IMG/VR virus record: IMGVR_UViG_3300010379_000018
Coordinates: 1 to 37,007 of that record
Reading direction: 5' to 3' (one strand)
From: a virus
Length of the DNA stretch: 37,007 nt
Shown here: positions 28,159 to 36,587 of the stretch, one piece after another
Layout of the letters: each line of letters begins with the position of its first letter
How positions within the stretch are numbered: the stretch's first letter is position 1
Made by a program: the position numbers and the translations under genes
The notes under the pieces: generated by a model
The model's database searches: none
Told to the model about the DNA's origin: nothing
The model's input: the letters and a program-made list of their open reading frames with translations, nothing else

Positions 28159-28633
28159 CGAACTCGTCCAGATGCACGTCACCGGCCTCGCCGAGCTTTC
28201 GCGCGCGATGCTCGCGATCCCGGCGACGCTCTCACGGCGGATCATGCGCGAAGCTCTGCACGCTTTCGGCGACGTCGTCGCCGTGGCTGCCGAAGCGACG
28301 GCGCCGGTCCGGACCGGCGCGCTGCGCGAGGACGTGATCGTAAAGGTCTATGTGTCCGGAGATCTGACGCGGAACTTCGTGCGGATCGGTCCAGGGTACG
28401 ATCGCGCCGGTCTTCCAGTCCGCAAGCGCGGCCGCTTCGCTGGCCGATCCGACACAACCAGGTCGCCGGGAGTTTACGGAAAATTTCTAGAGCTCGGGAC
28501 GCACAAGATGCCGCCGCATCCGTGGCTGCGGCCGGCCTGGGAGGCGTCGAAAGACGCGGCGCTCGAGACGTTCGTCGCTTACTGTCGCGCTGGGCTAGAG
28601 GCCGTACTTAGCGAGCTCACTGTCCGGATTTGA
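28151..28633 (+). CDS. HK97 gp10-like tail/connector protein
   Basis: 160 residues from ATG 28151. Family features are clear: VTGLAELSRAMLAIPATLSR, AEATAPVRTGALREDVIVKV (the T/A-P-x-R-T-G-x-L motif), SPGVYGKFLELGTHKMPPHP with WLRPAWEASKDAALE. HK97 gp10-like proteins join the tail terminator region with the head. Placing it after the chaperone and just before the tape measure is a little unusual; it normally precedes the terminator gene. Its 3' end overlaps a minus-strand gene by 39 bases. Confidence 0.9.
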   Translation: MPDELVQMHVTGLAELSRAMLAIPATLSRRIMREALHAFGDVVAVAAEATAPVRTGALREDVIVKVYVSGDLTRNFVRIGPGYDRAGLPVRKRGRFAGRSDTTRSPGVYGKFLELGTHKMPPHPWLRPAWEASKDAALETFVAYCRAGLEAVLSELTVRI

Positions 28634-28843
28634 GGCGGTTTCTTCTTCCTTTGCCGGCGCGAGCGCAGTCGCCAGGTCCAACAGACACCAGAGTATTCCG
28701 GCCAGTAAAACGCTGATCAGCGCGGTCGCTGTGCCGACAGCTGCTGCAGGCAGATTGCTCCCGAGTGCAAGTACGGACACGACGAAAGCCACGACGGAAA
28801 GCACGACGACCAATCCAGCAACAAATCGAAGGAATTGACGCAT
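28595..28843 (-). CDS. Lone minus-strand two-span membrane protein
   Basis: 82 residues, the only minus-strand gene I can support. Read on the minus strand, ATG is preceded by CGAGGTGACCTT (AGGTGA ribosome-binding site). The sequence MRQFLRFVAGLVVVLSVVAF, VVSVLALGSN, then VGTATALISVLLAGILWCLL has two membrane helices and an acidic C-terminus (KEEETASNPDSELAKYGL). It sits convergent to the gp10-like gene and divergent from the tape measure, in a low-GATC stretch, as expected of a moron gene with its own control. Candidate roles are superinfection exclusion, antiholin or regulation; none can be chosen from the sequence. Confidence 0.65.
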   Translation of the reverse strand: MRQFLRFVAGLVVVLSVVAFVVSVLALGSNLPAAAVGTATALISVLLAGILWCLLDLATALAPAKEEETASNPDSELAKYGL

Positions 28844-28878
28844 AAGGTCACCTCGGTAGGGGAGAGCACAATCATAAC

Positions 28879-30705
28879 ATGAGTCTTAACCTGGGCTCGA
28901 TCAACGTCGGGATGAATGTCGACCTCGCCGAGTTTCAGGCGGGGATGGCGAAGGCGACCGCGCTCGCGAACTCGAACGCCGCGCTGATGTCTGCGGGAAT
29001 GCGGACCAGCAGCCGAGAAGCCGCAGAATCGGTCCGGCTGATCGACGAAGCGATCGGCGTGCATATTTCCCGGCCGCTCGCGCGCGTGATCGCTCAGTTG
29101 CCGGGATTCAGCGCCGCATTTAGCGCGCTCGGCGGAATCGCCGGCGTCGCCGGAATCGCAGCGCTGATCGGCGTCGGCTTTGAGAGGCTTGCTCCGCTGA
29201 TCGAGAACGTCGCGAAGCACTACGGCCTAGTCAGCGCGTCGGCTGAGGAAACTGCGCGCGCGATCACGGACAGCGACAAACAAGTAATCGACGGTCTCAA
29301 ACGCAAAGCGGAACTGCAGGATGCTTACAACAAGCTCGTGCTAGGTCTAACAGGCGGCGATTACGAAGCCGGCCACTTGAAGATCCTACGGGAAGAGAGC
29401 GCCGAGCTGCAAAAGCAGCTGCAGCTCAGCATCCAGCAGGCGACGACGTCGATAGTCGGGCAGACTTCTTGGCACGGAACCTTTCGTCAGTGGCAGGAAC
29501 TGTTCAGCACTTTACCTGGGATGGGGAAGCTAGCGCCAGGGCTCGACACGGACAAGATCGACGAGGCTAAGAAGGCGCTCGAGCCGCTAAAGCAGGCGTT
29601 ACAGCAGATACAGGACGCGATTAAGGTCGCGGGCTGGACAGAGTACCGCGACCAGGTCGACGCAGCGGCGGAGACTCAGAAAAAAGCGTCGGAGAACCTT
29701 GCTGCGTTCAACGAGCTGATGTTCAAGCAGAAAATGTACGCGGGCGAGCTGGTAAAGGAATACAACGATCTCGTCGCCGCGATCGGAAAACTACCAACGG
29801 CACGGCATCAAGCACCTTCAGCGCCAGGGGGCACGGTGGCACCGCCGAGCGTCTCGCCGACGAGTGCCGATCAAACGCAATTAGCGAAGATCCAGACCGA
29901 CCAAACCGCAGCCTGGGAGGACGCGCAAAAGGTAATCGACTCGATCGAGCCGCCGATGGAGCGATACCTGACGACGCAACAGCGGCTAAAGACCATTCTC
30001 GCCGACGGCTACCTCACTCAGCAGCAATATAACGCCGCGATGGGACAAGCGGCGACTGCATACGCCGAAGCCAGCAATCACCTGACCGAGATGCAGAAGG
30101 CGCTCGAGAAAGCGCTCAAGCAAACCGACTCGGTCCGCGCCGGCTTCGCCGCTTTTTACCTGCAGCTGCAGATCGACGCGCAGCAGAAAGGAGCTTTCAC
30201 TTTCCAGGAGCTCACGAAGGCGATGGAGGGCTTCGACGATAATATGGCGAAGATCCTCACCGGCCAAAAATCAAGCTGGCACAGCTTTTTCTTGAGTCTC
30301 GAGGAGGATCTCATAAAGTTCGCCGAGCATCAGGCCTGGTCGCTGCTGCTGCGCGAGCTCGCGAGCCTCGGCGGCGGCGGCGGCTTTTTCGGAAACTTGT
30401 TCGGCGCCTTCGGCGGCGGTCACGCGGCCGGCGGGGATCTGACACCGGGTTATACCTATATCGTCGGGGAGCAAGGTCCCGAACCGCTGACCGTGGATCC
30501 GTCCGGCCGGGGCTTTGTCAGTCCGAACTCGTCGCTGCTCAGCGCCGGCCGCGGGGGCGCCGGCGGCGATATCTATATCGACGCGCGCGGCGCAGATGCG
30601 TCGGTCGAGGCCAGAATGCTAAACGCGATGCGCGCGGCGCACGACTCGGCCGTCGCGCGCTCCGTCACTTACAGCAGTGAGCTCGCAAAGAGGACGCTCA
30701 GCTAA
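28879..30705 (+). CDS. Tape measure protein (short)
   Basis: 608 residues from ATG 28879. Start LNLGSINVGMNVDLAEFQAG with MAKATALANSNA, an N-terminal membrane-like stretch (ALGGIAGVAGIAALIGVGF), and long coiled-coil sequence (LREESAELQKQLQLSIQQAT, QTQLAKIQTDQTAAWEDAQK). The classic tape-measure end is GGGHAAGGDLTPGYTYIVGE followed by QGPEPLTVDPSGRGFVSPN. By the 1.5-angstrom-per-residue rule the tail would be about 90 nm. The middle part (about 29280-29940) has few GATC sites and more A/T-rich codons (CTA, GTA, AAA) than its neighbours, which suggests replacement by recombination. Confidence 0.92.
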   Translation: MSLNLGSINVGMNVDLAEFQAGMAKATALANSNAALMSAGMRTSSREAAESVRLIDEAIGVHISRPLARVIAQLPGFSAAFSALGGIAGVAGIAALIGVGFERLAPLIENVAKHYGLVSASAEETARAITDSDKQVIDGLKRKAELQDAYNKLVLGLTGGDYEAGHLKILREESAELQKQLQLSIQQATTSIVGQTSWHGTFRQWQELFSTLPGMGKLAPGLDTDKIDEAKKALEPLKQALQQIQDAIKVAGWTEYRDQVDAAAETQKKASENLAAFNELMFKQKMYAGELVKEYNDLVAAIGKLPTARHQAPSAPGGTVAPPSVSPTSADQTQLAKIQTDQTAAWEDAQKVIDSIEPPMERYLTTQQRLKTILADGYLTQQQYNAAMGQAATAYAEASNHLTEMQKALEKALKQTDSVRAGFAAFYLQLQIDAQQKGAFTFQELTKAMEGFDDNMAKILTGQKSSWHSFFLSLEEDLIKFAEHQAWSLLLRELASLGGGGGFFGNLFGAFGGGHAAGGDLTPGYTYIVGEQGPEPLTVDPSGRGFVSPNSSLLSAGRGGAGGDIYIDARGADASVEARMLNAMRAAHDSAVARSVTYSSELAKRTLS

Positions 30706-31332
30706 ATGTCGATCGTTTATCCTCTGACGCCGCCGGCGTGGCCTGGTCCGCGGACTTTCAAAATGTACCGCTCGAACCTGGTCGCGGAAAATATCTCGCC
30801 TTTCACCGGGACCGCGGAAGAGCAGCAATGGCCGGGCGAGTGGTGGGAACTCGAGTTTTCGCTTCCTGTGATGACGCGCGCGCAGGCGGCGCCGTGGATC
30901 GCGTTTATCAATGCGCTGCGGGGCAAGCTCGGGACTTTCCTGATGGGAGATCCGAGCTGTCCCGCGCCGCAAGGATCGGCGCCAGGGAATCCCGTCGCCG
31001 GCGCGCCGAATGCTGCCGGCAGCATTGTCTTGAACTCGAGCGGCTGGACGCCGAGTCAGAGCGGGATTTTACTTCCTGGCGATTATGTGCAGGTCCAGGC
31101 CGCCGGCGCGCCGCAGCGGCTTTATCAAAACCTGACGCTCGCCGGCAGCGGACCAGGCGGAAATTCTGCGCTCGATATTTACCCCGCGCTGCGCGAGAGC
31201 TTGGTCGCCGGAACGCCGATCGTCCTGATCCGGCCGGCCGGGACGTTCCGGCTCACGACGAACCGCGACGGATTCAGCGTCGACTACACAAACCTTTTTA
31301 CGATCGACCTGAAAGCACGCGAGGCGCTCTGA
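30706..31332 (+). CDS. Distal tail / minor tail protein
   Basis: 208 residues; ATG abuts the tape measure stop. N-terminal SIVYPLTPPAWPGPRTFKMY, QWPGEWWELEFSLPVMTRAQ with IAFINALRGKLGTFLMGD is a known arrangement of proteins that follow the tape measure in lambda-like siphoviruses of soil bacteria (minor tail, upper baseplate ring). The C-terminal half has an SH3-like strand set (SGILLPGDYVQVQAAG, IVLIRPAGTFRLTTNRDGFS). It overlaps the next gene by one base (TGATG). Confidence 0.75.
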   Translation: MSIVYPLTPPAWPGPRTFKMYRSNLVAENISPFTGTAEEQQWPGEWWELEFSLPVMTRAQAAPWIAFINALRGKLGTFLMGDPSCPAPQGSAPGNPVAGAPNAAGSIVLNSSGWTPSQSGILLPGDYVQVQAAGAPQRLYQNLTLAGSGPGGNSALDIYPALRESLVAGTPIVLIRPAGTFRLTTNRDGFSVDYTNLFTIDLKAREAL

Positions 31333-31928
31333 TGCCGCGCTTCCTCACGGTCGACTTTAACAATGCGATCGAGCAGGCCGTCAAAGTCGTCGCGATCTTC
31401 GTCACGATAGAATTCGCGAATGAGACGCTTTACATCTGGTCAGGCGCGACCAGCTTTACACCTGGCCGGCCGCATGGCGACGGCTCAGCCTTTCCTTACG
31501 GGCAAACTTTTACCGGCGTCGGATGGCTAGGCTCGATCTCGGCGATCCCGGAAACGGTGGACGTCGTCGCGCAGAATGTGACCTTGACGCTCAGCGGGAT
31601 CCCGCCGGAACTCGTGAGCGATACGATCAATGCGGTTCGGCAGTATTCCGAAGCCACAGTCTGGTTCGGTCTCTTCGACACGAACGGGAATCTGATCGCG
31701 GATCCGGTCCAGATGTTTCAGGGACACCTTGACGTGCCAACGATCATGGACGGCGCCGCCGATGCGACAATCTCGATCACGGCTGAGAATCCGCTGATCT
31801 CGCTCAACCTGGCGCAAGAGCGCCGCTTTACCGACTGCGATCAGCAACTAGACTATCCCGGCGACCTGGGAATGAGTTTCGTCGTCGGTCTGCAGTTCGC
31901 TTACATACAATGGCCGAATCCGCTCTAA
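31332..31928 (+). CDS. Minor tail protein (tail tip)
   Basis: 198 residues from ATG 31332. Beta-rich: FVTIEFANETLYIWSGATSF, QTFTGVGWLGSISAIPETVD, VAQNVTLTLSGIPPELVSDT, EATVWFGLFDTNGNLIADPV and ISITAENPLISLNLAQERRF. This is the common second gene after the tape measure in such phages, related in layout to DUF2163-type tail proteins. It overlaps the peptidase-like gene by 19 bases. Confidence 0.75.
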   Translation: MPRFLTVDFNNAIEQAVKVVAIFVTIEFANETLYIWSGATSFTPGRPHGDGSAFPYGQTFTGVGWLGSISAIPETVDVVAQNVTLTLSGIPPELVSDTINAVRQYSEATVWFGLFDTNGNLIADPVQMFQGHLDVPTIMDGAADATISITAENPLISLNLAQERRFTDCDQQLDYPGDLGMSFVVGLQFAYIQWPNPL

Positions 31929-32353
31929 AACGACGCGCAGAATGGGAGCTCGAGCTCTACGGCGTCATGCGCCAGGCGAACGATGGGAAGGCCTTCGACT
32001 TCGGCCGCTTCGATTGCTTTACCTTCGCAGCCGACTGCGTTCTCGCCATAACCGGCACGGACGCCGGCGCCGCCTTCCGCGGCAAGTACTCGACGCGCGA
32101 GGAAGCAGATCAGCTCGGCGCGATCGAGCAGCTGGTCGAGCAGCTCGCTGCTGAATTCGGGATGGAAGAGATCCAGCCGACGACGCTCGCGTCCCGCGGC
32201 GATCTGGTCCTGATCGAGAATCCGGATCGGGCCGAGAAGCCGGCGCTCGCGATCGTCGGGCTCGAGGGCCGCTTCGCGTACTGTCCCGGCGAAAAAGGTC
32301 TGACGCGCGTCGCGATGAAACGCTGGCGCCGGGCCTGGAAGGTCGGAAGGTAA
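31910..32353 (+). CDS. Tail-associated protein of DUF6950 type (gpK-like)
   Basis: 147 residues, ATG 31910. FDFGRFDCFTFAADCVLAIT with GAAFRGKYSTREEA matches DUF6950 (W-G-x-x-D-C..F-A-A-D-x-x-x-A-x-T-G, then R-G-x-Y). It is related to NlpC/P60-type tail proteins by position and by the Asp-Cys pair that could be the catalytic Cys. The C-terminus has SRGDLVLIENPDRAEKPALA and a basic tail. Such tail proteins may cut peptidoglycan during DNA entry. The stop overlaps the next ATG (TAATG). Confidence 0.8.
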   Translation: MAESALKRRAEWELELYGVMRQANDGKAFDFGRFDCFTFAADCVLAITGTDAGAAFRGKYSTREEADQLGAIEQLVEQLAAEFGMEEIQPTTLASRGDLVLIENPDRAEKPALAIVGLEGRFAYCPGEKGLTRVAMKRWRRAWKVGR

Positions 32354-33993
32354 TGTCGAAGACTATCCTCGCGATCGGCGAGATCGTCGGCGGCCTGGCG
32401 CTCGCGCTCGCGTCCGGTCCGATCGGGATCGGGATCTTCGTCAGTGCAACGCTCTGCAACACGATGATCGCCGTCGGCCTGACGACTTCGCTCGCCGGAT
32501 TCATCGGCCTATTTAATGACATAACGCCGACCGCGGTCGCCGGCGGTCAGACGCTGCAGACCTCGATCAGTCCCTGGCGCTTCATTTACGGCACGCTCGG
32601 CGTCTCGGGGATCCTGACCTTCGAGGAGTTTCCACAAGGCGGCGGGACCTTTCAGAATCCGGACACGGGTCATCAGTATCTGCATCAGGTCATCACGATC
32701 GCGGCGCATCAGATTACGTCTTTTAACACGGTCCTGATCGACGACGCGACTTATACCTTCGGCGGCTCCGCGTCGCAGACGCTGCAGGAGACCAACGGCT
32801 ATTGGGTCCCGCACGCCGGCAGTCCATACGCCGGCTATTTATTTTTCGAGTTCGATCTCGGCAATCCGGCGAACACGGCGCAGCCTTTCCCGCAGCTGGC
32901 GGCGAATAGTCACCAGTGGGATCAGCCAGGTCAAGGGACCTGCCTGCAGCGCGGCCGCGCGAAAGTTCATGTCTGGTACAGGTATAACGCGCCGCTCGCC
33001 GAGAATCCCGGCGGCGCCTTCGTCCCTTTCAGCGGCGGACGTCTGCCGAAGCTGGTCTTTATCGTGACCGGGAAGCCGATCCTCGACACACGCACGAACA
33101 CGCCGGCGACCGGCCAGGCGCTGAGTAATAGCGCGCTGTGCGTCTACGACTTTCTGACGACGCCGGCGGCGGCCGGCGGGATGGGAGCGGATCCCTCGAC
33201 GATCGATCTCGACGCGCTCAATGCTGCGGCGAACATCTGCGACGAGCAGGTCACGCTGCAATATGTGAATCAGACCGAGCCGCGTTACTCGACTAACGGG
33301 ATGTGGGAAAGCACGTCGACGCGCGGCCAGGTCCTCAAGGCGCTTTGCGACGCGATGGCCGGCTATGTCGTCGCGCCTGGCGATCTCTGGCGCGTGTATG
33401 CCGGCGCCTTCGCCGGCGCGAGCATTCTGCTGACCGACGACGATCTGCGAGACAAGATCAAGGGAGATTTCCGGCTTTCCGCGCGCGACGTGTGCAACGG
33501 CGTCCGCGGGAAGTTTCTGCCGGCGTTTATTCCGGTCGTCATCCCGAACTCGCCGCCGGCGCTCTATCAGCTGACCGACTTCCCGCCTTTCCAGAGCGCG
33601 ACTTACCTCGCCGAAGATGGCGGACAAGTCATCTGGAAGGACGTCACGCTCAGCTTTTGTACCTCGCTGTGGCTCGCGCAGCGGCTCGCTAAAATTATTC
33701 TGATGCGGCTGCGCTTTCAGCAGACCATAACGCTGCCGTGCAAGCTGGTAGCTCTGCGGCTGCAGGCCGGCGATACTGTGCAGTTTTCGCATCCGAGATG
33801 GTTCGGCGCCGGCCTCGGGACCTTCCTCGTTACCGGCCTGACGCTGGTCCAGGCGATCGAGAACGGGGTCCCGACGCTCGGCGTCGACCTGGTCCTGCGT
33901 CAGACGGATCCGAGCGTCTACTCTTTCACTTATCCGAACGGCAGCAACGGCTACGGCGATTACTCGCCTTACGGCGCGACGGGGATCGAATGA
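32353..33993 (+). CDS. Tail tip / central hub protein (gpJ-like position)
   Basis: 546 residues in a TAATG overlap. It begins with a Gly/Ala/Ile helix pair (ILAIGEIVGGLALALASGPI, TLCNTMIAVGLTTSLAGFIG), as seen at the start of lambda gpI/J-like hub proteins. Then come beta domains (ISPWRFIYGTLGVSGILTFE, PKLVFIVTGKPILDTRTNTP), an alpha/beta hub domain (STRGQVLKALCDAMAGYVVA, DLWRVYAGAFAGASILLTDD) and a closing gp27-like part (LQAGDTVQFSHPRWFGAGLG). It ends in a Tyr/Gly tail without a long fibre domain, so receptor binding must lie elsewhere, possibly in the fibre-type genes at 20190-25097. ATGA overlap with the next gene. Confidence 0.8.
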   Translation: MSKTILAIGEIVGGLALALASGPIGIGIFVSATLCNTMIAVGLTTSLAGFIGLFNDITPTAVAGGQTLQTSISPWRFIYGTLGVSGILTFEEFPQGGGTFQNPDTGHQYLHQVITIAAHQITSFNTVLIDDATYTFGGSASQTLQETNGYWVPHAGSPYAGYLFFEFDLGNPANTAQPFPQLAANSHQWDQPGQGTCLQRGRAKVHVWYRYNAPLAENPGGAFVPFSGGRLPKLVFIVTGKPILDTRTNTPATGQALSNSALCVYDFLTTPAAAGGMGADPSTIDLDALNAAANICDEQVTLQYVNQTEPRYSTNGMWESTSTRGQVLKALCDAMAGYVVAPGDLWRVYAGAFAGASILLTDDDLRDKIKGDFRLSARDVCNGVRGKFLPAFIPVVIPNSPPALYQLTDFPPFQSATYLAEDGGQVIWKDVTLSFCTSLWLAQRLAKIILMRLRFQQTITLPCKLVALRLQAGDTVQFSHPRWFGAGLGTFLVTGLTLVQAIENGVPTLGVDLVLRQTDPSVYSFTYPNGSNGYGDYSPYGATGIE

Positions 33994-34214
33994 CCACTCG
34001 GCAGATTTTAAGAGAATGGCTAGATAGCTTTGCGCCTTATGTCACTGCGCTGATCGCGGTCGGCTCTCTGCTGTGGCACAAGGTCCACAAAGTACAGGTT
34101 TCCATCAATCACCGCTTTGATCAATTCCTGAAGCTCGCGAATGAGTCTGGCTTCGCGGCCGGAGTGAAACACGAGCAGGACGAGCAAAAGGAAAGGAAAG
34201 AAAAAAATGGCTGA
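33990..34214 (+). CDS. Single-span membrane protein, holin candidate
   Basis: 74 residues, ATGA overlap with the tail hub. One membrane helix (APYVTALIAVGSLLWHKVHK) lies after a short amphipathic start (MTTRQILREWLDSF), and a charged C-terminus (EQDEQKERKEKNG) follows. It overlaps the endolysin gene by 8 bases. Size, topology and coupling to the endolysin fit a class III-type holin or a lysis accessory protein. Confidence 0.65.
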   Translation: MTTRQILREWLDSFAPYVTALIAVGSLLWHKVHKVQVSINHRFDQFLKLANESGFAAGVKHEQDEQKERKEKNG

Positions 34215-34770
34215 CTTCCGCAAGGCCTGCGACTACGTTCTACGACACGAAGACTCGACACTTTCCGGCGTGATCGTTCCGGATCCAACCGAGAAGGATC
34301 CGACCGCGGTCGCGCGCTTCGGCGTCAATTCCGCGGCGCATCCCGAGCTCGTCGCGCTCAAGTTTTTCGACAAGAAGGACGGAACGCCGTCGATGGATGC
34401 GACCTCGGCGCTGGCGATCGCCGAGGACTGTTTCAAATACGACTATTTCATGTATCTCGGCGGCTACGCGATCGACGACCAGGACGTCGCGAACAAGTTC
34501 TCCGATCTGGCCTTCGAGGCCGGGGTCAAGGAAGCGAGCGAGATCGTCCAGCGCGCCGTCAATTCAGTGACCGGAAACCCGGCCCCGATCGGTCTGACGA
34601 TTGATGGGATCCCTGGCGCGCGCACGATCGCCGCGATGAATGCCTGCGAGCCCGAGCGCCTACTTCCCGCGATCAAAGAGCAGGGGAAGATCTTTTTCGA
34701 GGGTCTAGTCGCGAGCGGCCGTCGGCCGGCGAAGGATCTCGATCCCTGGATCAAACGACTCGAGCTCTAA
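34207..34770 (+). CDS. Endolysin, GH108 (N-acetylmuramidase)-like
   Basis: 187 residues, ATG 34207 with AAAGGAAAG upstream. DFRKACDYVLRHEDSTLSGV near the N-terminus has the conserved R/L-x-H-E with candidate catalytic Glu (E15) of GH108 lysins; VARFGVNSAAHPE is the fold's second motif. The middle FSDLAFEAGVKEASEIVQRA and GLTIDGIPGARTIAAMNACE match the peptidoglycan-binding half (D-G-x-x-G-x-x-T). No signal peptide, so it needs a holin. It cleaves murein glycan to release progeny. Confidence 0.85.
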   Translation: MADFRKACDYVLRHEDSTLSGVIVPDPTEKDPTAVARFGVNSAAHPELVALKFFDKKDGTPSMDATSALAIAEDCFKYDYFMYLGGYAIDDQDVANKFSDLAFEAGVKEASEIVQRAVNSVTGNPAPIGLTIDGIPGARTIAAMNACEPERLLPAIKEQGKIFFEGLVASGRRPAKDLDPWIKRLEL

Positions 34771-35066
34771 TGCGTTACTTCCGCGCAGACTACGAATTCC
34801 ACACGCGGCCGCGATATCACAAAGGTCGGCTGAGGACTGACACTTTCACGTTTGCGATCGCGGACAGTCAGACCGACCTCGAGGCGCTGCGAATCGCAAA
34901 CGAGGAAGGTCGGCGGCGATATCCGCGGCACAGATGGAAGATCACGCGCTGCGAAGAGCTGACGCCGACGTCTGCGACACTAGGCTCGGTCGAAGAGCCG
35001 CGAGCTGCAGCGCGGCCGGCGATCGAGGTCCCGGCCGGCGAAGTTTTCAAAGGGGGAAGCCTATGA
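34770..35066 (+). CDS. Hypothetical basic protein in the lysis region
   Basis: 98 residues from ATG 34770, overlapping the endolysin stop (TAATG). A basic, aromatic N-terminus (MRYFRADYEFHTRPRYHKGR) is followed by LRTDTFTFAIADSQTDLEAL, a helix ending RRRYPRHRWKITRCEE, and a Pro/Ala-rich tail. No family recognised. No membrane helix or signal peptide. The stop overlaps the next ATG (ATGA). Confidence 0.65.
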   Translation: MRYFRADYEFHTRPRYHKGRLRTDTFTFAIADSQTDLEALRIANEEGRRRYPRHRWKITRCEELTPTSATLGSVEEPRAAARPAIEVPAGEVFKGGSL

Positions 35067-35500
35067 GTGCGATTACTGCAGGGATCAGCCGCGGCGACGT
35101 TTACGGTCTGGTCATTCTGGCCTGGATCTCGACCTTCGGCCTCACGATGTTTCTAGCCGCAAGGAAACAACTGCCGACGCTCGCGGCGATTCAGGACTTC
35201 TCTTCGATCTTTAACACAAAGGGCGGGATCATTATGCTGCTGACCTCGCTCTGGATCCTGACGCTCACGCTGCAGGTCGGTCTCGGCGTATGGGTCATTA
35301 TCCGCGGCGTGGATCCACAGCACACCGTCGTAACGGTCCTCTTCGCGATGCTGAGCGGCCAGGCCTTCGGCAACGTCAATGGCGCCTTATTCAAAACGAT
35401 GACCGGCGAAGAGCCGAGTCGATCGTCGTCAACCTACACCGGACCGGCGCCGCCGCCGGTCCCTCAGCCGGCGCCGCCGAAGGCAACGGCCGCGCCTTAA
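35063..35500 (+). CDS. Multi-span membrane protein, holin-like
   Basis: 145 residues from ATG 35063 (upstream AGGGGGAAG). Three hydrophobic segments: VYGLVILAWISTFGLTMFLA, IIMLLTSLWILTLTLQVGLG with VWVII, and VVTVLFAMLSGQAFGNVNGA. The tail is Pro/Ala-rich (TGPAPPPVPQPAPPKATAAP) and probably spans or touches the cell wall or sits in the cytoplasm. Next to an endolysin, this fits a class I/II holin, although holins are usually shorter. It could instead be the antiholin partner of the 33990 product. Confidence 0.65.
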   Translation: MSAITAGISRGDVYGLVILAWISTFGLTMFLAARKQLPTLAAIQDFSSIFNTKGGIIMLLTSLWILTLTLQVGLGVWVIIRGVDPQHTVVTVLFAMLSGQAFGNVNGALFKTMTGEEPSRSSSTYTGPAPPPVPQPAPPKATAAP

Positions 35501-35514
35501 AGGAGAAAAAGCCT

Positions 35515-35865
35515 ATGGGATTCGGATGGAAAAGTCTCGAGCACTTTTTTACCGCAAGCGCGCAGGATATCGTCAAGGCCGCGCGCACGATCACAAACGT
35601 CGCTTCCAAGATCGAGGATCCGAAAGTCCAGGCGACGATCGAAGGCGCGACCGCGCTCTTTTATCCGCCGGCGAAGCCGCTCGAAGATGCAGCCTTCGCG
35701 TTACTCGGGAAAGTTGCGGCGACAGCGAAGGGCGCCGGCTCAGCGGCAGCGCAGAACGGCCTCAGCTTGACGCTAGACGCCGCCTTCGTGGCTGACGTCC
35801 AGGGTCTGATTCCGCAGATCGAAGCCTTCGCGGCCGGCCAGGGACAGAAGCCGCCGGCAAAATGA
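35515..35865 (+). CDS. Hypothetical Ala-rich helical protein
   Basis: 116 residues, ATG 35515 with AAAGGAG eight bases upstream. An Ala/Thr-rich helical sequence: WKSLEHFFTASAQDIVKAAR, TITNVASKIEDPKVQATIEG, FALLGKVAATAKGAGSAAAQ. Weakly hydrophobic, without a clear membrane span. Proteins of similar look follow holin genes in some soil-bacterial phages, with no known function. The stop overlaps the next ATG (ATGA). Confidence 0.7.
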   Translation: MGFGWKSLEHFFTASAQDIVKAARTITNVASKIEDPKVQATIEGATALFYPPAKPLEDAAFALLGKVAATAKGAGSAAAQNGLSLTLDAAFVADVQGLIPQIEAFAAGQGQKPPAK

Positions 35866-36494
35866 AGCGCTTCGTCCTCAGCTGCATTGCGCTTTTCGTC
35901 CTGGTCCTGACGCTCTCGGTCGTGATCCTCGTGCAGCAACTGCATCAGGACCTCGTCAATCTGGACAAGCTGACCGTGCAGACGACTGCGGATCTGCACG
36001 GCGCAGCACAGAATGCGAACGCCGTCTTGCTGCAGCTCGGGATCACGGCCGACGAGGTCCGGCGCGCAGCGACCGAAGAGCGCGCGCACTGGCTTCGCAC
36101 GAGTCACGAGACCGCGCTCACGATGCGCGCGGCGCGTCAGCTGATCGACCGGACCGATCGCAAACTCAACGACGGTCTACTTCCGGACCTGCAGCTGCAG
36201 CAGGACCAGGTCGCGGCCGCGGCGACGACTGCGCTCGACAGTCTCGGACACTCGGCAGATCTGCTCGCAGCGCAGCTCAGCGATCCGCACCTGACCGCGA
36301 TCGCCGGCAATCTGGACCAGGCGAGTGCCGGCCTGGAGCTGACGAGCGATCACCTGGCACACACGACGGCCGATATCGAAGTCGAGGTCCACAAGCTCAC
36401 GCGTCCGGCGAGCTTCGCGAAACGGTTCGGCGGTGCCGTGCTCGAATTCGGCGCCAAGATCGGGTCGGTCCTGGCCGGCTTCCTCAAGCTCTAA
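35862..36494 (+). CDS. Membrane-anchored coiled-coil protein, spanin-like or accessory
   Basis: 210 residues, ATGA overlap. One N-terminal membrane helix (FVLSCIALFVLVLTLSVVIL) followed by ~140 residues of heptad-rich helix (VQQLHQDLVNLDKLTVQTTA, SHETALTMRAARQLIDRTDR, GHSADLLAAQLSDPHLTAIA, LDQASAGLELTSDHLAHTTA) and a weakly hydrophobic end (VLEFGAKIGSVLAGFLKL). The N-in, coiled-coil-out topology is that of an i-spanin, but there is no embedded lipoprotein partner, and the coiled coil resembles DUF948-type proteins. Last gene of the late operon; a terminator follows. Confidence 0.7.
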   Translation: MKRFVLSCIALFVLVLTLSVVILVQQLHQDLVNLDKLTVQTTADLHGAAQNANAVLLQLGITADEVRRAATEERAHWLRTSHETALTMRAARQLIDRTDRKLNDGLLPDLQLQQDQVAAAATTALDSLGHSADLLAAQLSDPHLTAIAGNLDQASAGLELTSDHLAHTTADIEVEVHKLTRPASFAKRFGGAVLEFGAKIGSVLAGFLKL

Positions 36495-36513
36495 TCGCCT
36501 TTCCCAAAACCAC

Positions 36514-36555
36514 GGCCGCGGATCCTGCCCGATCCCGGCCTTCCCGCCTCTTTTT
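36514..36555 (+). terminator. Probable late-operon terminator
   Basis: GGCCGCGGATC (36514-36524) pairs with GATCCCGGCC (36531-36540) with one bulge and a six-base loop. After TTCCCGCC there is a T-run (CTCTTTTTCTC, 36549-36555). The T-run is about 10 bases from the stem, which is long for a classical terminator. The position after the last late gene and before a separate promoter supports it. Confidence 0.5.
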
Positions 36556-36587
36556 CTCGCTGTGAAAATCAGCGCCTCTCTTTCCAC

